Shown here piece after piece: positions 8,724-17,452 of a stretch of 64,000 bases of DNA (the first letter of the stretch is position 1; every line of letters starts with the position of its first letter). The notes beneath the pieces were generated by a model that was not told where the DNA came from, ran no database searches, and worked only from the letters and a program-made list of their open reading frames with translations. The stretch is from Candidatus Marivariicella framensis (lineage in GTDB: Bacteria; Bacteroidota; Bacteroidia; Flavobacteriales; Flavobacteriaceae), in assembly GCA_905182735.1 (NCBI GenBank), contig CAJJCT010000023.1, positions 1 through 64,000 on the forward strand. The letters run 5' to 3'. The translations under genes and the position numbers were made by a program.

Positions 8724-10208
8724 TTATTCTTCAGTTTTACTATTGGTGACGTAGTTTTTCCACTTTTTATACAATTCATTTAGCTCTTTTTCTATTTTTA
8801 CTTCTTTATAAATTAAATTTACTCTTTCTTCCACATCAATATCAAGGTTATTTAAAAATTCACCAAGTTCTAACTCCACCATTTCATATTTTGCTTCCTT
8901 GTCATTAAATGATTTACGTAGTTTCCAATTTCCTTTCCTTACTGCAATTTCATGACCAGTATCCCAAAAAAGATAATCGTGTTGAATGTTTTCGTTTATT
9001 CCTTGTAAAAGAGGAGAAAGACTAATTCCATCAACATAATTTGGAATTTTGATCTTAACCTCTTCGCATATTGATGGCAATATATCCATAGCGCTTACCA
9101 TATTTTTATAAACTCTACCTTTTTCATATTTTCTTGGATAAGAAACTAACAGCTGTGTTCTTATGCCTCCTTCATACAAAAGATATTTTGACCCTCTCAA
9201 AGGTGTATTGTCCGCATAAATTGGAGTTGAACCTCCATTATCACTAATAAAGAAAATAAGCGTGTTTTCTCGCAAATTCTTTTCTTCTAGCATATCGAGA
9301 AGTTTGCCAATTTCTTGATCCATGTAGTGTAATTGCCCCAAATAGTGTGCTCTTCCTTCTTCATTGTTTGGGTATCTTCCTTTGACATACCACTCATAAT
9401 ATTCTTCTACTGCTGGATTCCAATCATGATATCCTTTAAGTTTAAATTTATCTAAATATTCTTGAGGTAGTTGATGCGTAAAATTATGAGCAGCGTTAAA
9501 CGCAATTTGCAGAAAAAATTTATTGTCTTTGTTTTTATTAATAAACTTCCTAGATTTTTCACCCACTAATTTGGTGAAGAACGCAATAGTATCTACAGGA
9601 TTTTTATTTTCCCAAAGTGAACCTTGTCGCAATGTTTGTCCTTTTCTCATATACTTCTCTTTTGTTTCTATAAAAGCATCTTCAATCTCTTTTTTATGAT
9701 TCATATAATGCTTACGTGCAGAAGTGTGTCCAAAATAATAATCAAAACCATGATTAAGAGGAAAACTACGATTAGAAGTATCTGAATCATAGTCTCCATA
9801 ATGTACTTTACCAACATACCCTGAATGATAATCTTTTTGCTTTAACAATTCTGGAATAGTTTTATATTTAGAATCATGCAATCCATCAGCGCTGTACCAA
9901 TATGAACCTAAACGTTGAGGATAAACTCCTGTTATTATTCCAATTCTAGATTGATTACAGATGGGAGAATTGTCGTATGCTTGAGTAAAACGCACACCAC
10001 TATATGCTATACGATCAATATTTGGCGTAAATACGTCATTAGCCAATTTTGCACATCCAATATCTGCATAACCTAAATCATCTGCAACAATAAGGATGAT
10101 ATTGGGCGTAATGCTATTTTCAATTGGCGCGTTCTCATCTTTTGTTTTACAAGAAGTAATTATTGTAAATATTACTGGAATAATTAAGATTTTTTTTAAA
10201 TTGCTCAT
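8724..10208 (-). CDS. Sulfatase (alkaline-phosphatase superfamily) lipoprotein with unusual active-site motif
   Basis: This 494-residue product has a lipoprotein signal with Cys20 (TIITSC). The type I sulfatase fold is shown by VADDLGYADIG (metal-binding D43/D44), the active-site segment at Cys84 (CNQSRIGIITG), conserved HNFTHQ and DNGGST elements, and a C-terminal segment WKLRKSF. The active-site Cys would be converted to formylglycine. The canonical core is C-x-P/A-S-R, and here the third position is Gln. The likely role is desulfation of an algal or glycan substrate at the cell surface. No sulfatase-maturating enzyme or glycoside hydrolase lies in the window. The substrate is unknown. Confidence 0.85.
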   Translation of the reverse strand: MSNLKKILIIPVIFTIITSCKTKDENAPIENSITPNIILIVADDLGYADIGCAKLANDVFTPNIDRIAYSGVRFTQAYDNSPICNQSRIGIITGVYPQRLGSYWYSADGLHDSKYKTIPELLKQKDYHSGYVGKVHYGDYDSDTSNRSFPLNHGFDYYFGHTSARKHYMNHKKEIEDAFIETKEKYMRKGQTLRQGSLWENKNPVDTIAFFTKLVGEKSRKFINKNKDNKFFLQIAFNAAHNFTHQLPQEYLDKFKLKGYHDWNPAVEEYYEWYVKGRYPNNEEGRAHYLGQLHYMDQEIGKLLDMLEEKNLRENTLIFFISDNGGSTPIYADNTPLRGSKYLLYEGGIRTQLLVSYPRKYEKGRVYKNMVSAMDILPSICEEVKIKIPNYVDGISLSPLLQGINENIQHDYLFWDTGHEIAVRKGNWKLRKSFNDKEAKYEMVELELGEFLNNLDIDVEERVNLIYKEVKIEKELNELYKKWKNYVTNSKTEE

Positions 10209-10243
10209 CTATTAGTGTTTAATACATAAAACTTAAATGTAAT

Positions 10244-10284
10244 AAAAAAACCCTAACATATTGTTTGTAAATATATTAGGGAAT
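10244..10284 (-). terminator. Stem-loop terminator, sister of the one after tRNA-Ser
   Basis: The outer stem is CCCTAA/TTAGGG (10251-10256 with 10276-10281) and the inner stem is ATATT/AATAT. On the minus strand it runs into T7. It would end transcripts from the AraC gene. The near-identical element at 22789-22826 lies just after tRNA-Ser, which suggests common descent. Confidence 0.7.
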
Positions 10285-10307
10285 TTTGTTGCGGAGAAAG
10301 CGGGACT
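10244..10307 (-). repeat. Left copy of a 64-bp direct repeat including a tRNA-Ser 3'-end fragment (possible att scar)
   Basis: The segment matches 22789-22851 at most positions. Shared stretches include ccctaacatattg, tagggaattt and ttgcggagaaag. The last 17 bp (10291-10307) correspond to the tRNA-Ser 3' end with two mismatches, and similarity stops there. A partial tRNA 3' end plus its terminator, left at a distance from the intact tRNA, is what tRNA-targeting integration leaves. Confidence 0.55.
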
Positions 10308-10386
10308 GCATGAAAATAGGGAGTCGAGGTCATTGCTGAGTAATTTGTGACTCGGTGGGTATCAATTCCCATGTTCTATATATATT

Positions 10387-10408
10387 CGACCCACATACCG
10401 ACCCACAT
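10387..10408. repeat. Tandem direct repeat CGACCCACAT, 12-bp period
   Basis: The 10-mer cgacccacat occurs at 10387-10396 and again at 10399-10408. Similar short repeat pairs with a period of 11-12 bp lie at 17356-17374 and 22760-22777, which are the other apparent boundaries of this region. They may be recombinase arm sites. Confidence 0.4.
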
Positions 10409-10560
10409 GAATTTCCGTCTTGATCACCCGAATTGAGAAACAGGAAAGTGCTATGCTGATTAAAATCCATAAACCAAAAGCAGCATAATCAATCAGGGTA
10501 AATAAGAAAATCATCATGTATCGAATATACATAAATTGAGTTACCATTTACATTTATTCT

Positions 10561-11412
10561 TTAGCCGTCGGCAGTAGGGTTGTTTTTAAAGGCTGATGGA
10601 TTTTCTCCACTTATTTTTTTGAAGGTCCGGTTGAAGTACGATAAACTTTCGAAACCACAGCCATAACAGGCCTCACTTACATTCTTTCCGGTAAGGAGTA
10701 AGCGTTTGGACTGTGAAATTCGATACTGGTTTAAAAAGGCTGTAAAAGTGTTTCCACTGTGTTTCTTAAAGTACCGACAAAAAGCTTCTTTGCTTAGATT
10801 AACCAATTGCGCCACCTCTTCGACCTTAATTTTTCGGATGTAGTGTTCATCAATAAAAGAGTATACCTTTTGTAAGCGTTGCTGTTGTTTTTTATCCGAG
10901 GTATTGTAAACAGGTTGTTTGTGTAAAAGTTCAAACTCTTCAGACGAAGCAAGTGTTTTCAAGATTTGAATAACAGCAATGAATTGGTCAAAAGCATCCA
11001 ACAAATGCAGTGTTTTTATTTTTTCCCCGACAATCTTCTTTGTTTTTTCATGAAAGGCAATCCCGTGTTGTGCTTGTTCGAATAAGTTATAAATGCTCGA
11101 AAGCTCTCGAACCTGCTTAAAAATTTGTTCTTTAAAAGGAGGGCTTATGTGTAGAACCTCTTTTCTGTAAGCAGTCTTTATTCCGTAGTCAAAATTCAAA
11201 TGTGGAATGTTCGACCCAATCAACACCAAATCGCTTTGCTGGTAATTGGAACGATGCTTCCCAACATGTCGAGTCCCATCTGCTCCTTCGATATAGACCA
11301 ATTCATATTCTGGGTGAAAATGCCAAAAAAACAAGTCATTCAGTTTTGGATCGTGTAATAACCGAAACGAACTCTTGTCATCGGGTTGAATATTTTCGAG
11401 TTGAATTTTCAT
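10561..11412 (-). CDS. AraC-family transcriptional regulator with cupin sensor domain
   Basis: I choose the ATG at 11412 (MKIQLENIQ), giving 283 residues. The upstream extension to 11454 is hydrophobic and unlike the family. The N-terminal half is cupin-like (FFWHFHPEYELVYIEG, His-rich strands near residues 25-45) and probably binds a small ligand. The C-terminal roughly 100 residues hold two helix-turn-helix units (VEEVAQLVNLSKEAFCRYFKK, then VSEACYGCGFESLSYFNRTFK). It is divergent from the dioxygenase-symporter-SDR operon, so it probably controls that operon in response to its substrate. Base composition is less AT-rich than in the core genes, matching the operon beside it. Confidence 0.88.
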   Translation of the reverse strand: MKIQLENIQPDDKSSFRLLHDPKLNDLFFWHFHPEYELVYIEGADGTRHVGKHRSNYQQSDLVLIGSNIPHLNFDYGIKTAYRKEVLHISPPFKEQIFKQVRELSSIYNLFEQAQHGIAFHEKTKKIVGEKIKTLHLLDAFDQFIAVIQILKTLASSEEFELLHKQPVYNTSDKKQQQRLQKVYSFIDEHYIRKIKVEEVAQLVNLSKEAFCRYFKKHSGNTFTAFLNQYRISQSKRLLLTGKNVSEACYGCGFESLSYFNRTFKKISGENPSAFKNNPTADG

Positions 11413-11483
11413 TAAATTGTCATTTATCACACTTAATATAATCAATATGATCAATATAGTTCAAATTACAATCAATATCAAGG

Positions 11484-11514
11484 TTGTAGCCTTGTATTTA
11501 TACGTATAGATTTG
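11484..11514 (+). promoter_or_regulatory. Bacteroidota-type promoter of the dioxygenase operon
   Basis: A TTG at 11484-11486 and TAGATTTG at 11507-11514 are separated by 20 bp, fitting the Bacteroidota sigma-ABfr consensus (TTTG, 19-21 bp, TAnnTTTG). The start codon is 36 bp downstream. The divergent AraC gene lies on the other side, so its operator should lie around 11413-11484. Confidence 0.6.
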
Positions 11515-11550
11515 AATTATATATTTCCAAATTAACTTAAAGGCAGTATT

Positions 11551-12522
11551 ATGAAGAAAGAAGTAAAAACAACAATGGCCAATAAAGCCCATGAAGAAAT
11601 TCCGGGGAACCCATCCGTATCTACTAGTAGTGATCAAAAGCTAAACGACCGTTCGAACGGAAAGGCATTAAGGGTTCTGTCGGAAGAGGATTGGCAATTT
11701 TGGATGCACAATGGATATATCGTAATAAAGAATGCAATTCCTAAAGACCAAGCAAAAGCTACTGCAGATTTTTTATGGGAATTTGACGAGAAAGATCCGA
11801 ACGACCCATCGACCTGGTATTCGAATCCGCGGGCTGAAATGAAAATGAAAGAATTGGCAGGAACCGGAATGGTTGAGGCCTACAATCATCAAACCCTTTG
11901 GAATAATCGTCAGATGCAAAAAGTATACGATGCCTTTGTAGATGTATGGGGTACCGAAAAATTATGGGTAACAATTGATCGGGTAAACTTGAATTTTCCG
12001 CAACGACCCGGCGAAGAAAAAGAAGGCTTCATTCATTGGGATTATGATCCTGAAACCAGACCACAAAACGTACAGGGTGTTATTGCACTTGCCGATCAGA
12101 TGGACCCAAACATGGGTGGTTTTCAATGTATCCCGTGGCTGTACCGAAACTATAATACTTGGAAGCTAACCCAACCAGAAGACAGGGACCGTTTTAAACC
12201 CAATTTGGAGAAGTTAAAGGATAAGCTTGTAAAAGTAGTAATGGAAGCAGGAGACCTATTAATTTTTAACAGTACAGAACCCCACGGAATCCGTCCCAAC
12301 CGATCGGGGGATAAAGTCAGAATCGCACAGTATATTTCGATGATGCCCGCAGAAGAAGAGAATCAGGAACTCAAAGATTGGAGAGTAAACTCTTGGAAAA
12401 ACAGAATTGCCCCAGAAGGTTTTGCATTTCCTGGTGATCCGAGAAGTTGGGAGCAGAAAAAACATGAAACGGCTGAACTGTCCGAGTTGGGTAAAAAATT
12501 ATTGGGACTAAACAACTGGTAA
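11551..12522 (+). CDS. Phytanoyl-CoA-dioxygenase-family Fe(II)/2-oxoglutarate oxygenase
   Basis: The 323-residue product has the iron-binding facial triad H162-x-D164 (FIHWDYD) and H245 (STEPHGIRPN), with a likely 2-oxoglutarate-binding Arg at 257. This is the double-stranded beta-helix arrangement of the PhyH family. No signal peptide is present. Such enzymes hydroxylate or oxidatively cleave diverse small molecules, so the substrate cannot be read from sequence. It heads an operon with a sugar-type sodium symporter (33 bp to the next gene) and an SDR, under a probable AraC regulator, which points to oxidative catabolism of an imported compound. The local G+C is visibly higher than in the core, suggesting acquisition. 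Confidence 0.85.
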   Translation: MKKEVKTTMANKAHEEIPGNPSVSTSSDQKLNDRSNGKALRVLSEEDWQFWMHNGYIVIKNAIPKDQAKATADFLWEFDEKDPNDPSTWYSNPRAEMKMKELAGTGMVEAYNHQTLWNNRQMQKVYDAFVDVWGTEKLWVTIDRVNLNFPQRPGEEKEGFIHWDYDPETRPQNVQGVIALADQMDPNMGGFQCIPWLYRNYNTWKLTQPEDRDRFKPNLEKLKDKLVKVVMEAGDLLIFNSTEPHGIRPNRSGDKVRIAQYISMMPAEEENQELKDWRVNSWKNRIAPEGFAFPGDPRSWEQKKHETAELSELGKKLLGLNNW

Positions 12523-12555
12523 AAGAAAGAATAGAACGACATAAAACAGTATTAC

Positions 12556-14235
12556 ATGCTAACATCATTAAGTTTATTAGACATTTTTATTATACTAATT
12601 TATTTTGGAATTATTCTATGGATAGCCCATTGGGCTTCAAAAAGTAAAAGCGAGTCAGGGCGGGCAGTTGATTATTTTTTAGCAGGAAAGAACTCTGGAT
12701 GGCTGGTTATTGGAGCATCTCTTTTTGCCTCAAACATTGGATCTGAAATTATCCTGGGAGTTTCGGGTGCAGGAGCTCGAGGTAATATGCCTATGGCAAA
12801 TTTTGAAATAATAGCTTCCTTAGTATTGATACTATTGGGCTGGGTTTTTGTCCCTTTTTATTTACGTACGGGCGTATTTACGATGCCCGAATTTTTAGAG
12901 AAACGGTATTCTGTAGCGTGTCGGAATTATCTCTCTATAATTTCGATTTTGGCCTATGTAATTACAAAGATTTCTTTAATCATCTTTGCCGGTGCATTGG
13001 TATTCGAAACGATCGGAATTTCTTTCTGGACCGGTGCAATTATTACCGTTGTTGCAACTGGGTTTTATACCGTTTTAGGGGGATTAAAAGCTGTGATTTA
13101 TACGGATATGGTTCAAGCGTTTATTCTGCTTTTGGGAACCATATGTGTTACAGGATTTGGACTTTACGCACTTGGAGGATGGGATAATTTATTAACCATA
13201 CTTACCGAAGCCTCTGCAGTAGAAGGAAATCCACCCCGAGAACAGTTTTTTAACCTATGGCGACCCATGGCTGACACGGAATATCCATGGACAGGAATGC
13301 TGTTTGGAGCACCTATTTTAGGGGTTTGGTATTGGTGTACGGATCAATACATTGTTCAGCGAGTACTTTCCTCTAAAGACGAAAACAATGCAAGGAAAGG
13401 AGCCTTGTTTGCGGGGTATTTAAAATTACTACCGGTATTCATCTTCTTTATTCCGGGGGTAATTGCTTATGCGCTTTTACAAGAAGAAGCAATTGATTTT
13501 TCAATTGAAAATGCAGATCAAGCACTTCCCGCTATGATTAACCAATTTTTACCTACAGGATTAAAGGGACTTGCGATTGCGGGATTACTAGCTGCTTTAA
13601 TGAGCTCACTTTCTTCAGCATTTAATTCTAGCTCAACACTCTTAACGATCGATTTCTATTTGAAATATAAGCCAAAGGCATCCCAAAAAGATTTGGTTCG
13701 TTTTGGACAATTTGCTACCGTTATTTTAGTGGTTGTTAGTTTGGGATGGATACCCTTTATGAAATCATTAATGGGTGGGGGAATTTTTCACTACCTACAA
13801 AGTATTCAGGCATATATATCTCCTCCAATTGCTGCTGTTTTTCTTTTTGGATTGTTCTATAAATGGATTAACGCAAAAGGTGCAATCGTATCATTGTGGT
13901 TAGGTTTTATCCTAGGAATTTTTAGATTAGTAGCAGAATTTCTTTATAATGAAGGAAGTCTAGTTGTTGCGGAAGATTCACTTTTAGGGCTTTTTATAGG
14001 CGTAAACTTTTTGCATTTTGCCTTATTTTTATTCCTCTTCTGTGCTTCAGTTTTAATGCTTGTTAGTAAACTGACACCACCTCAGCCATTAGAAAAACTA
14101 GAATTAGTTACCTTTAAATCGAGGAGCCTTAGACCTAAATTTATATGGTCAACGGATATGACCTTAACAGTACTATTAATTGGACTAGTATTGATGATTT
14201 GGACACTGTTTAGTCCTTGGGGTATTGCAAATTAG
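12556..14235 (+). CDS. Sodium:solute symporter (SSS family), SGLT-like
   Basis: The 559-residue protein is predicted to have 13-14 membrane helices. The segment YFLAGKNSGWLVIGASLFAS followed by NIGSE (about residues 40-65) is the signature of the SSS family, and the NIGSE form is typical of the glucose/galactose-transporter branch (vSGLT-like). Sodium-driven uptake of a sugar or polyol is the best guess. It is the second gene of the AraC-controlled operon and would feed the dioxygenase and SDR. It is full length and the reading frame is intact. Confidence 0.87.
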   Translation: MLTSLSLLDIFIILIYFGIILWIAHWASKSKSESGRAVDYFLAGKNSGWLVIGASLFASNIGSEIILGVSGAGARGNMPMANFEIIASLVLILLGWVFVPFYLRTGVFTMPEFLEKRYSVACRNYLSIISILAYVITKISLIIFAGALVFETIGISFWTGAIITVVATGFYTVLGGLKAVIYTDMVQAFILLLGTICVTGFGLYALGGWDNLLTILTEASAVEGNPPREQFFNLWRPMADTEYPWTGMLFGAPILGVWYWCTDQYIVQRVLSSKDENNARKGALFAGYLKLLPVFIFFIPGVIAYALLQEEAIDFSIENADQALPAMINQFLPTGLKGLAIAGLLAALMSSLSSAFNSSSTLLTIDFYLKYKPKASQKDLVRFGQFATVILVVVSLGWIPFMKSLMGGGIFHYLQSIQAYISPPIAAVFLFGLFYKWINAKGAIVSLWLGFILGIFRLVAEFLYNEGSLVVAEDSLLGLFIGVNFLHFALFLFLFCASVLMLVSKLTPPQPLEKLELVTFKSRSLRPKFIWSTDMTLTVLLIGLVLMIWTLFSPWGIAN

Positions 14236-14252
14236 AAAACAACATATAGAGA

Positions 14253-15047
14253 ATGGATTTAGAATTAAAAGGGAAAACGGTTTTTATTACAGGATCAACA
14301 GCCGGAATTGGGTTTTCAACTGCAAAAGCGTTGCTCAGCGAAGGCGCTAGCGTCATCCTGAATGGCCGAACCTCCGCAACAGTAGAGTCTGCTATTAAAC
14401 GCTTAGAACAAGAGTTCCCTGAAGAAGCGATTTCTGGTATAGCTGCTGACTTCAGCATACTAAATGAAGTGAACAATCTCTTAGAAAACCTACCCAAAAT
14501 AGATATCCTAATTAATAATGTTGGTGTGTATTCTTCCGGCTCTTTTTTTAAAACAGATGATGCGGAATGGTATCGTCAGTTTGAAGTAAATGTGATGAGT
14601 GGGGTCCGATTATCGAAAAGCATCCTGCCGAGTATGTTGGCCAATAATTGGGGACGGATTTTGTTTATTTCCAGCGAGTGTGCTAGCCTAACCCCTCCTG
14701 ATTTAATTGCATACAGCATGACCAAAGCCGCTATTTTAGCAGTTTCTCGCGGTCTAGCTCAATTAACAAAAGGAACCAATGTCACTGTAAATTCAGTGAT
14801 TCCTGGTTCTACTTTGTCCGAAGGAGCTGAACAATTTTTAGAAGCTGCCGCACAAAAGGAACAGAAGACAAAAGGTCAAATAGAAAATGCTTTTTTCACA
14901 GAAGTTAGAACGACCTCATTGCTTCAGCGTTTTGCAAAAGTGGATGAAGTAGCCCACACGATTACATATATAGCCAGTCCGCGTTCTTCCGCAACAAACG
15001 GGACTTCAATTAAAGTTGATGGGGGAAGTTCTGGAGGGTTGTTTTAG
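14253..15047 (+). CDS. Short-chain dehydrogenase/reductase (SDR)
   Basis: The 264-residue enzyme has the NAD(P)-binding TGSTAGIG motif (residues 13-20), the NNVG motif (88-91), structural N113, and the catalytic Ser140/141, Y154 and K158 (YSMTK). The C-terminal ATNGTSIKVDGG is the usual SDR end. It would oxidise or reduce a hydroxyl/keto group of the compound handled by the upstream dioxygenase and symporter. It is the last gene of the operon, 17 bp after the symporter stop, and faces the convergent esterase. Cofactor preference is not certain. Confidence 0.88.
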   Translation: MDLELKGKTVFITGSTAGIGFSTAKALLSEGASVILNGRTSATVESAIKRLEQEFPEEAISGIAADFSILNEVNNLLENLPKIDILINNVGVYSSGSFFKTDDAEWYRQFEVNVMSGVRLSKSILPSMLANNWGRILFISSECASLTPPDLIAYSMTKAAILAVSRGLAQLTKGTNVTVNSVIPGSTLSEGAEQFLEAAAQKEQKTKGQIENAFFTEVRTTSLLQRFAKVDEVAHTITYIASPRSSATNGTSIKVDGGSSGGLF

Positions 15048-15093
15048 TTTCAGCCGTTTTAATATTAAAAGTAGATAGAAATAATTAATAATT

Positions 15094-16836
15094 TTAAAAG
15101 CCCCAGTTTTTGAGTTTATGGTTTCTAGGAGCCGTTTTTTTCAATCGGCCTTTTATCTTATCAAGATACATAGTGTTGTAACGAAGACGTGAAATATAAT
15201 TTGGATTTTCTTGATCTCCATTCCAGCAATGTTCAGCATTATTACCATAATCAACTTCACCACCATAATAGGGGTTTTTTGTAGATTCTAAAAATTCTTC
15301 AGTGAGCACAACTGCATTGTTTAGATAATAATTATCCATGTCGCCACAGTAGATATTTATTTTTCCTTCCAGATCCTTTCCAATTTTATCCCAATCCCGC
15401 TGCATGATATAACTTAGGTCGTAATTTTCCTTCCAGTAATTTGCTACATCATGATCTATTTCACCTGTAAGTTTGTCCCATATAGGCATAGGATATCCAT
15501 CTTTTCCAACCGGCGAATAAACTGCTTGCCAGATATCCCATTGGTCACCAGATCTACCTTTATCTCCTAATATAAATTCTCTTCTGTTCATATCGATTAA
15601 TTGTGTTTTGATATGTCCTTTTCCATCTCTCATTCCAGGGCGAAGAATCTTCCTAAAAGTTCCGCTTTTGTAGTAAGCATTTTTATCTTTATAAATATCA
15701 ACAACAGTATAGGCTCTAAAATCAATTGGATCTGGACAGGCAGCAAAGCAACCGTTGTACTGTTTAGGATAAAAAACTTGAACAGCTAATGCTTCCCATC
15801 CGCCAGTTGATCCCCCATATAAAAATCGACCCCAGCCTTCTCCAACACCGTTGAACATTTTTTCAATTTGTGGGATAAGTTCGTAAGTGATTGCATCACC
15901 ATAAGGACCAAGGTTTGCAGAATTTACCGCATAGGAATCATCGTAGTAGGGGTTTTGGTGTTGGATTTCTATCACAAGAAACCTAGGAAAATCATCCGAC
16001 ACCCAATTTTTGTAGAAATCGTATGCTTCTTTTTCTTGTATGTATTTATAACCTGTAATTCCAAACCTACTACTGAAAATTGTATCTTTTTCAGGAGCAG
16101 TAGGAGGGGTAGTTCGAAACCCTCCAATTGTTTTGGGGAAATGCCCATGAAAAACCATTAATGGATATTGGGTTTTACTTTCTTTATTAAATCCTTGTGG
16201 AACTAAAACATTGGCTTGAAGATACATTGGTGTTCCCCAAAAATTTGAGAGAAGTTCACTTTTGATTTTAACATGTTTTATGTATTTAGAATCTTCAACA
16301 GGTTCTATTGGAGGAATTTCTTCAGTTATTACAATTTCAAAAGGTCTCTTACTGTTTTTATCAAACTCTATTTTAATGGGCTTACTATAAATGTTCTTTG
16401 GACTGGTATTCCAGTGTTGACCTTCTCCTTGATCCATAGGAAGTTGAACAGTATGCCCGCTTGACAGATTAAAAGTGTCGTATTTATGGAGTAAGGCTTG
16501 AACAAAATAAGTTCCTGATTTGAGTTGGTTTAAATTTTCAATTGGGTAAGCCTGTGCAGAAGAATTAAATAATTCTTTTTGGCCTGGTGTCCACTGTTGA
16601 ACATTTTTTCCAATGATTATTCCTGTTTCATTTGAATCGTTAATTTGAAAGCGTGGCTCTTTAAGTGAATCTTTAGTGATCATTAATAAAAGACGACCAT
16701 CATAACCTTCTAATCCTAATGCGGAGTCGTAAGTAACCTCAAAGATTGTAGCCTCTTTAGTATTACATCCAGCTAAAACTATAACTAAACATAATGCAGC
16801 AGAATAGGCTAGAAAAAAACTTTTTAAATTATTCAT
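15094..16836 (-). CDS. Putative esterase (alpha/beta hydrolase) lipoprotein
   Basis: The 580-residue product starts with a lipoprotein signal (IVLAGC, Cys24). Residues 27-180 form a beta-rich N-terminal region without recognisable motifs. The C-terminal part is an alpha/beta hydrolase of the esterase-D type, with the nucleophile elbow GGSTGG at Ser343 and late DMDNYYLNN and AEHCWNG segments that may provide the Asp and His. It is probably exposed on the cell surface or in the periplasm and cleaves ester bonds on a polysaccharide or other polymer. It is followed by, and probably cotranscribed with, the upstream NTF2-like lipoprotein gene (2-bp gap). Confidence 0.75.
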   Translation of the reverse strand: MNNLKSFFLAYSAALCLVIVLAGCNTKEATIFEVTYDSALGLEGYDGRLLLMITKDSLKEPRFQINDSNETGIIIGKNVQQWTPGQKELFNSSAQAYPIENLNQLKSGTYFVQALLHKYDTFNLSSGHTVQLPMDQGEGQHWNTSPKNIYSKPIKIEFDKNSKRPFEIVITEEIPPIEPVEDSKYIKHVKIKSELLSNFWGTPMYLQANVLVPQGFNKESKTQYPLMVFHGHFPKTIGGFRTTPPTAPEKDTIFSSRFGITGYKYIQEKEAYDFYKNWVSDDFPRFLVIEIQHQNPYYDDSYAVNSANLGPYGDAITYELIPQIEKMFNGVGEGWGRFLYGGSTGGWEALAVQVFYPKQYNGCFAACPDPIDFRAYTVVDIYKDKNAYYKSGTFRKILRPGMRDGKGHIKTQLIDMNRREFILGDKGRSGDQWDIWQAVYSPVGKDGYPMPIWDKLTGEIDHDVANYWKENYDLSYIMQRDWDKIGKDLEGKINIYCGDMDNYYLNNAVVLTEEFLESTKNPYYGGEVDYGNNAEHCWNGDQENPNYISRLRYNTMYLDKIKGRLKKTAPRNHKLKNWGF

Positions 16837-16838
16837 AT

Positions 16839-17282
16839 CTAGTCATTTATCTGCTCAGAAAAGTAAAATTTGAATTTTAATTTTCCATCTTTTTTGACTA
16901 GGTATGCACTTTCAAGCCACTCATAAGATAAAAAGGTTTTTCCGTCAGGTGTTGGGGTCTCTAACTCAAACTCTCCTATGTGTTCTAAACTAATGTGAGC
17001 AGAATTAATATCTGTATCTATAACTAAATTTTTGAACTCTCTTTTTGACTTAAATTCTCCAAAACCTTTAACAAATTGAATGAATTCATCAGTGTTCCAT
17101 TTTCTGCTAACTTCAAATATCATATAATCATCAGTCAGGTAGTCTCTAATTTTTTCTACATCATTATCCAGAAAATAAAAAAACTCATTAAATGTTTTCA
17201 TTACTTCTTCCTCGGAAATCTTTTTTGGTTTACTACAAGCTATAAATAAAAGAGCAAGTAAAGTCAAAGATATTTTTCTCAT
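16839..17282 (-). CDS. SnoaL/NTF2-like lipoprotein
   Basis: The 147-residue product has a lipoprotein signal with Cys16 (LLFIACSKP). The rest has the helix-then-curved-sheet pattern of the NTF2/SnoaL fold: VMKTFNEFFYFLDN, DYLTDDYMIFEV, then alternating strands ending in KDGKLKFKFYF. Proteins of this fold are ligand-binding or small enzymes, and no catalytic residue can be named. It is the first gene of the two-gene unit with the esterase. Assignment is by fold pattern only. Confidence 0.6.
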   Translation of the reverse strand: MRKISLTLLALLFIACSKPKKISEEEVMKTFNEFFYFLDNDVEKIRDYLTDDYMIFEVSRKWNTDEFIQFVKGFGEFKSKREFKNLVIDTDINSAHISLEHIGEFELETPTPDGKTFLSYEWLESAYLVKKDGKLKFKFYFSEQIND

Positions 17283-17355
17283 TATCTAATTTTTGTTCAT
17301 AATATCTAATATAAGTAAATTAAAAAAACATTGTAGACTTTTCACAAACTAATCA

Positions 17356-17374
17356 GGGACAAGTTTCGGGACAA
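17356..17374. repeat. Tandem direct repeat GGGACAA, 12-bp period
   Basis: The 7-mer gggacaa occurs at 17356-17362 and 17368-17374. It sits in the divergent gap between the esterase unit and the surface protease genes, so it may mark a junction within the island. Compare 10387 and 22760. Confidence 0.4.
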
Positions 17375-17452
17375 ATTAAAAGAAGTTATTTCATATTACA
17401 AGTATATGCAATATTCATAAAATTGAGATATTTTTGAATAAAATTTAACACT

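Larger units (their letters stand above)
10209..10560. other. Intergenic region with island-boundary signals
   Basis: This 352-bp gap holds, from left to right, a stem-loop terminator, a diverged copy of the tRNA-Ser 3' end and a pair of 12-bp-spaced direct repeats. A 61-codon frame on the minus strand (10362-10547) has a hydrophobic middle but no family or start support, so I do not call it a gene. Confidence 0.55.

Noticed and set aside
10362-10547. 61-codon minus-strand frame with a hydrophobic middle
   Set aside because: It lies in the island-edge gap, overlaps the direct-repeat pair, and shows no recognisable family, start context or conserved feature.
17356-17374. CRISPR-like repeat
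   Set aside because: Only two copies of 7 bp with no spacer array. No cas genes are seen. It is more like paired protein-binding sites.
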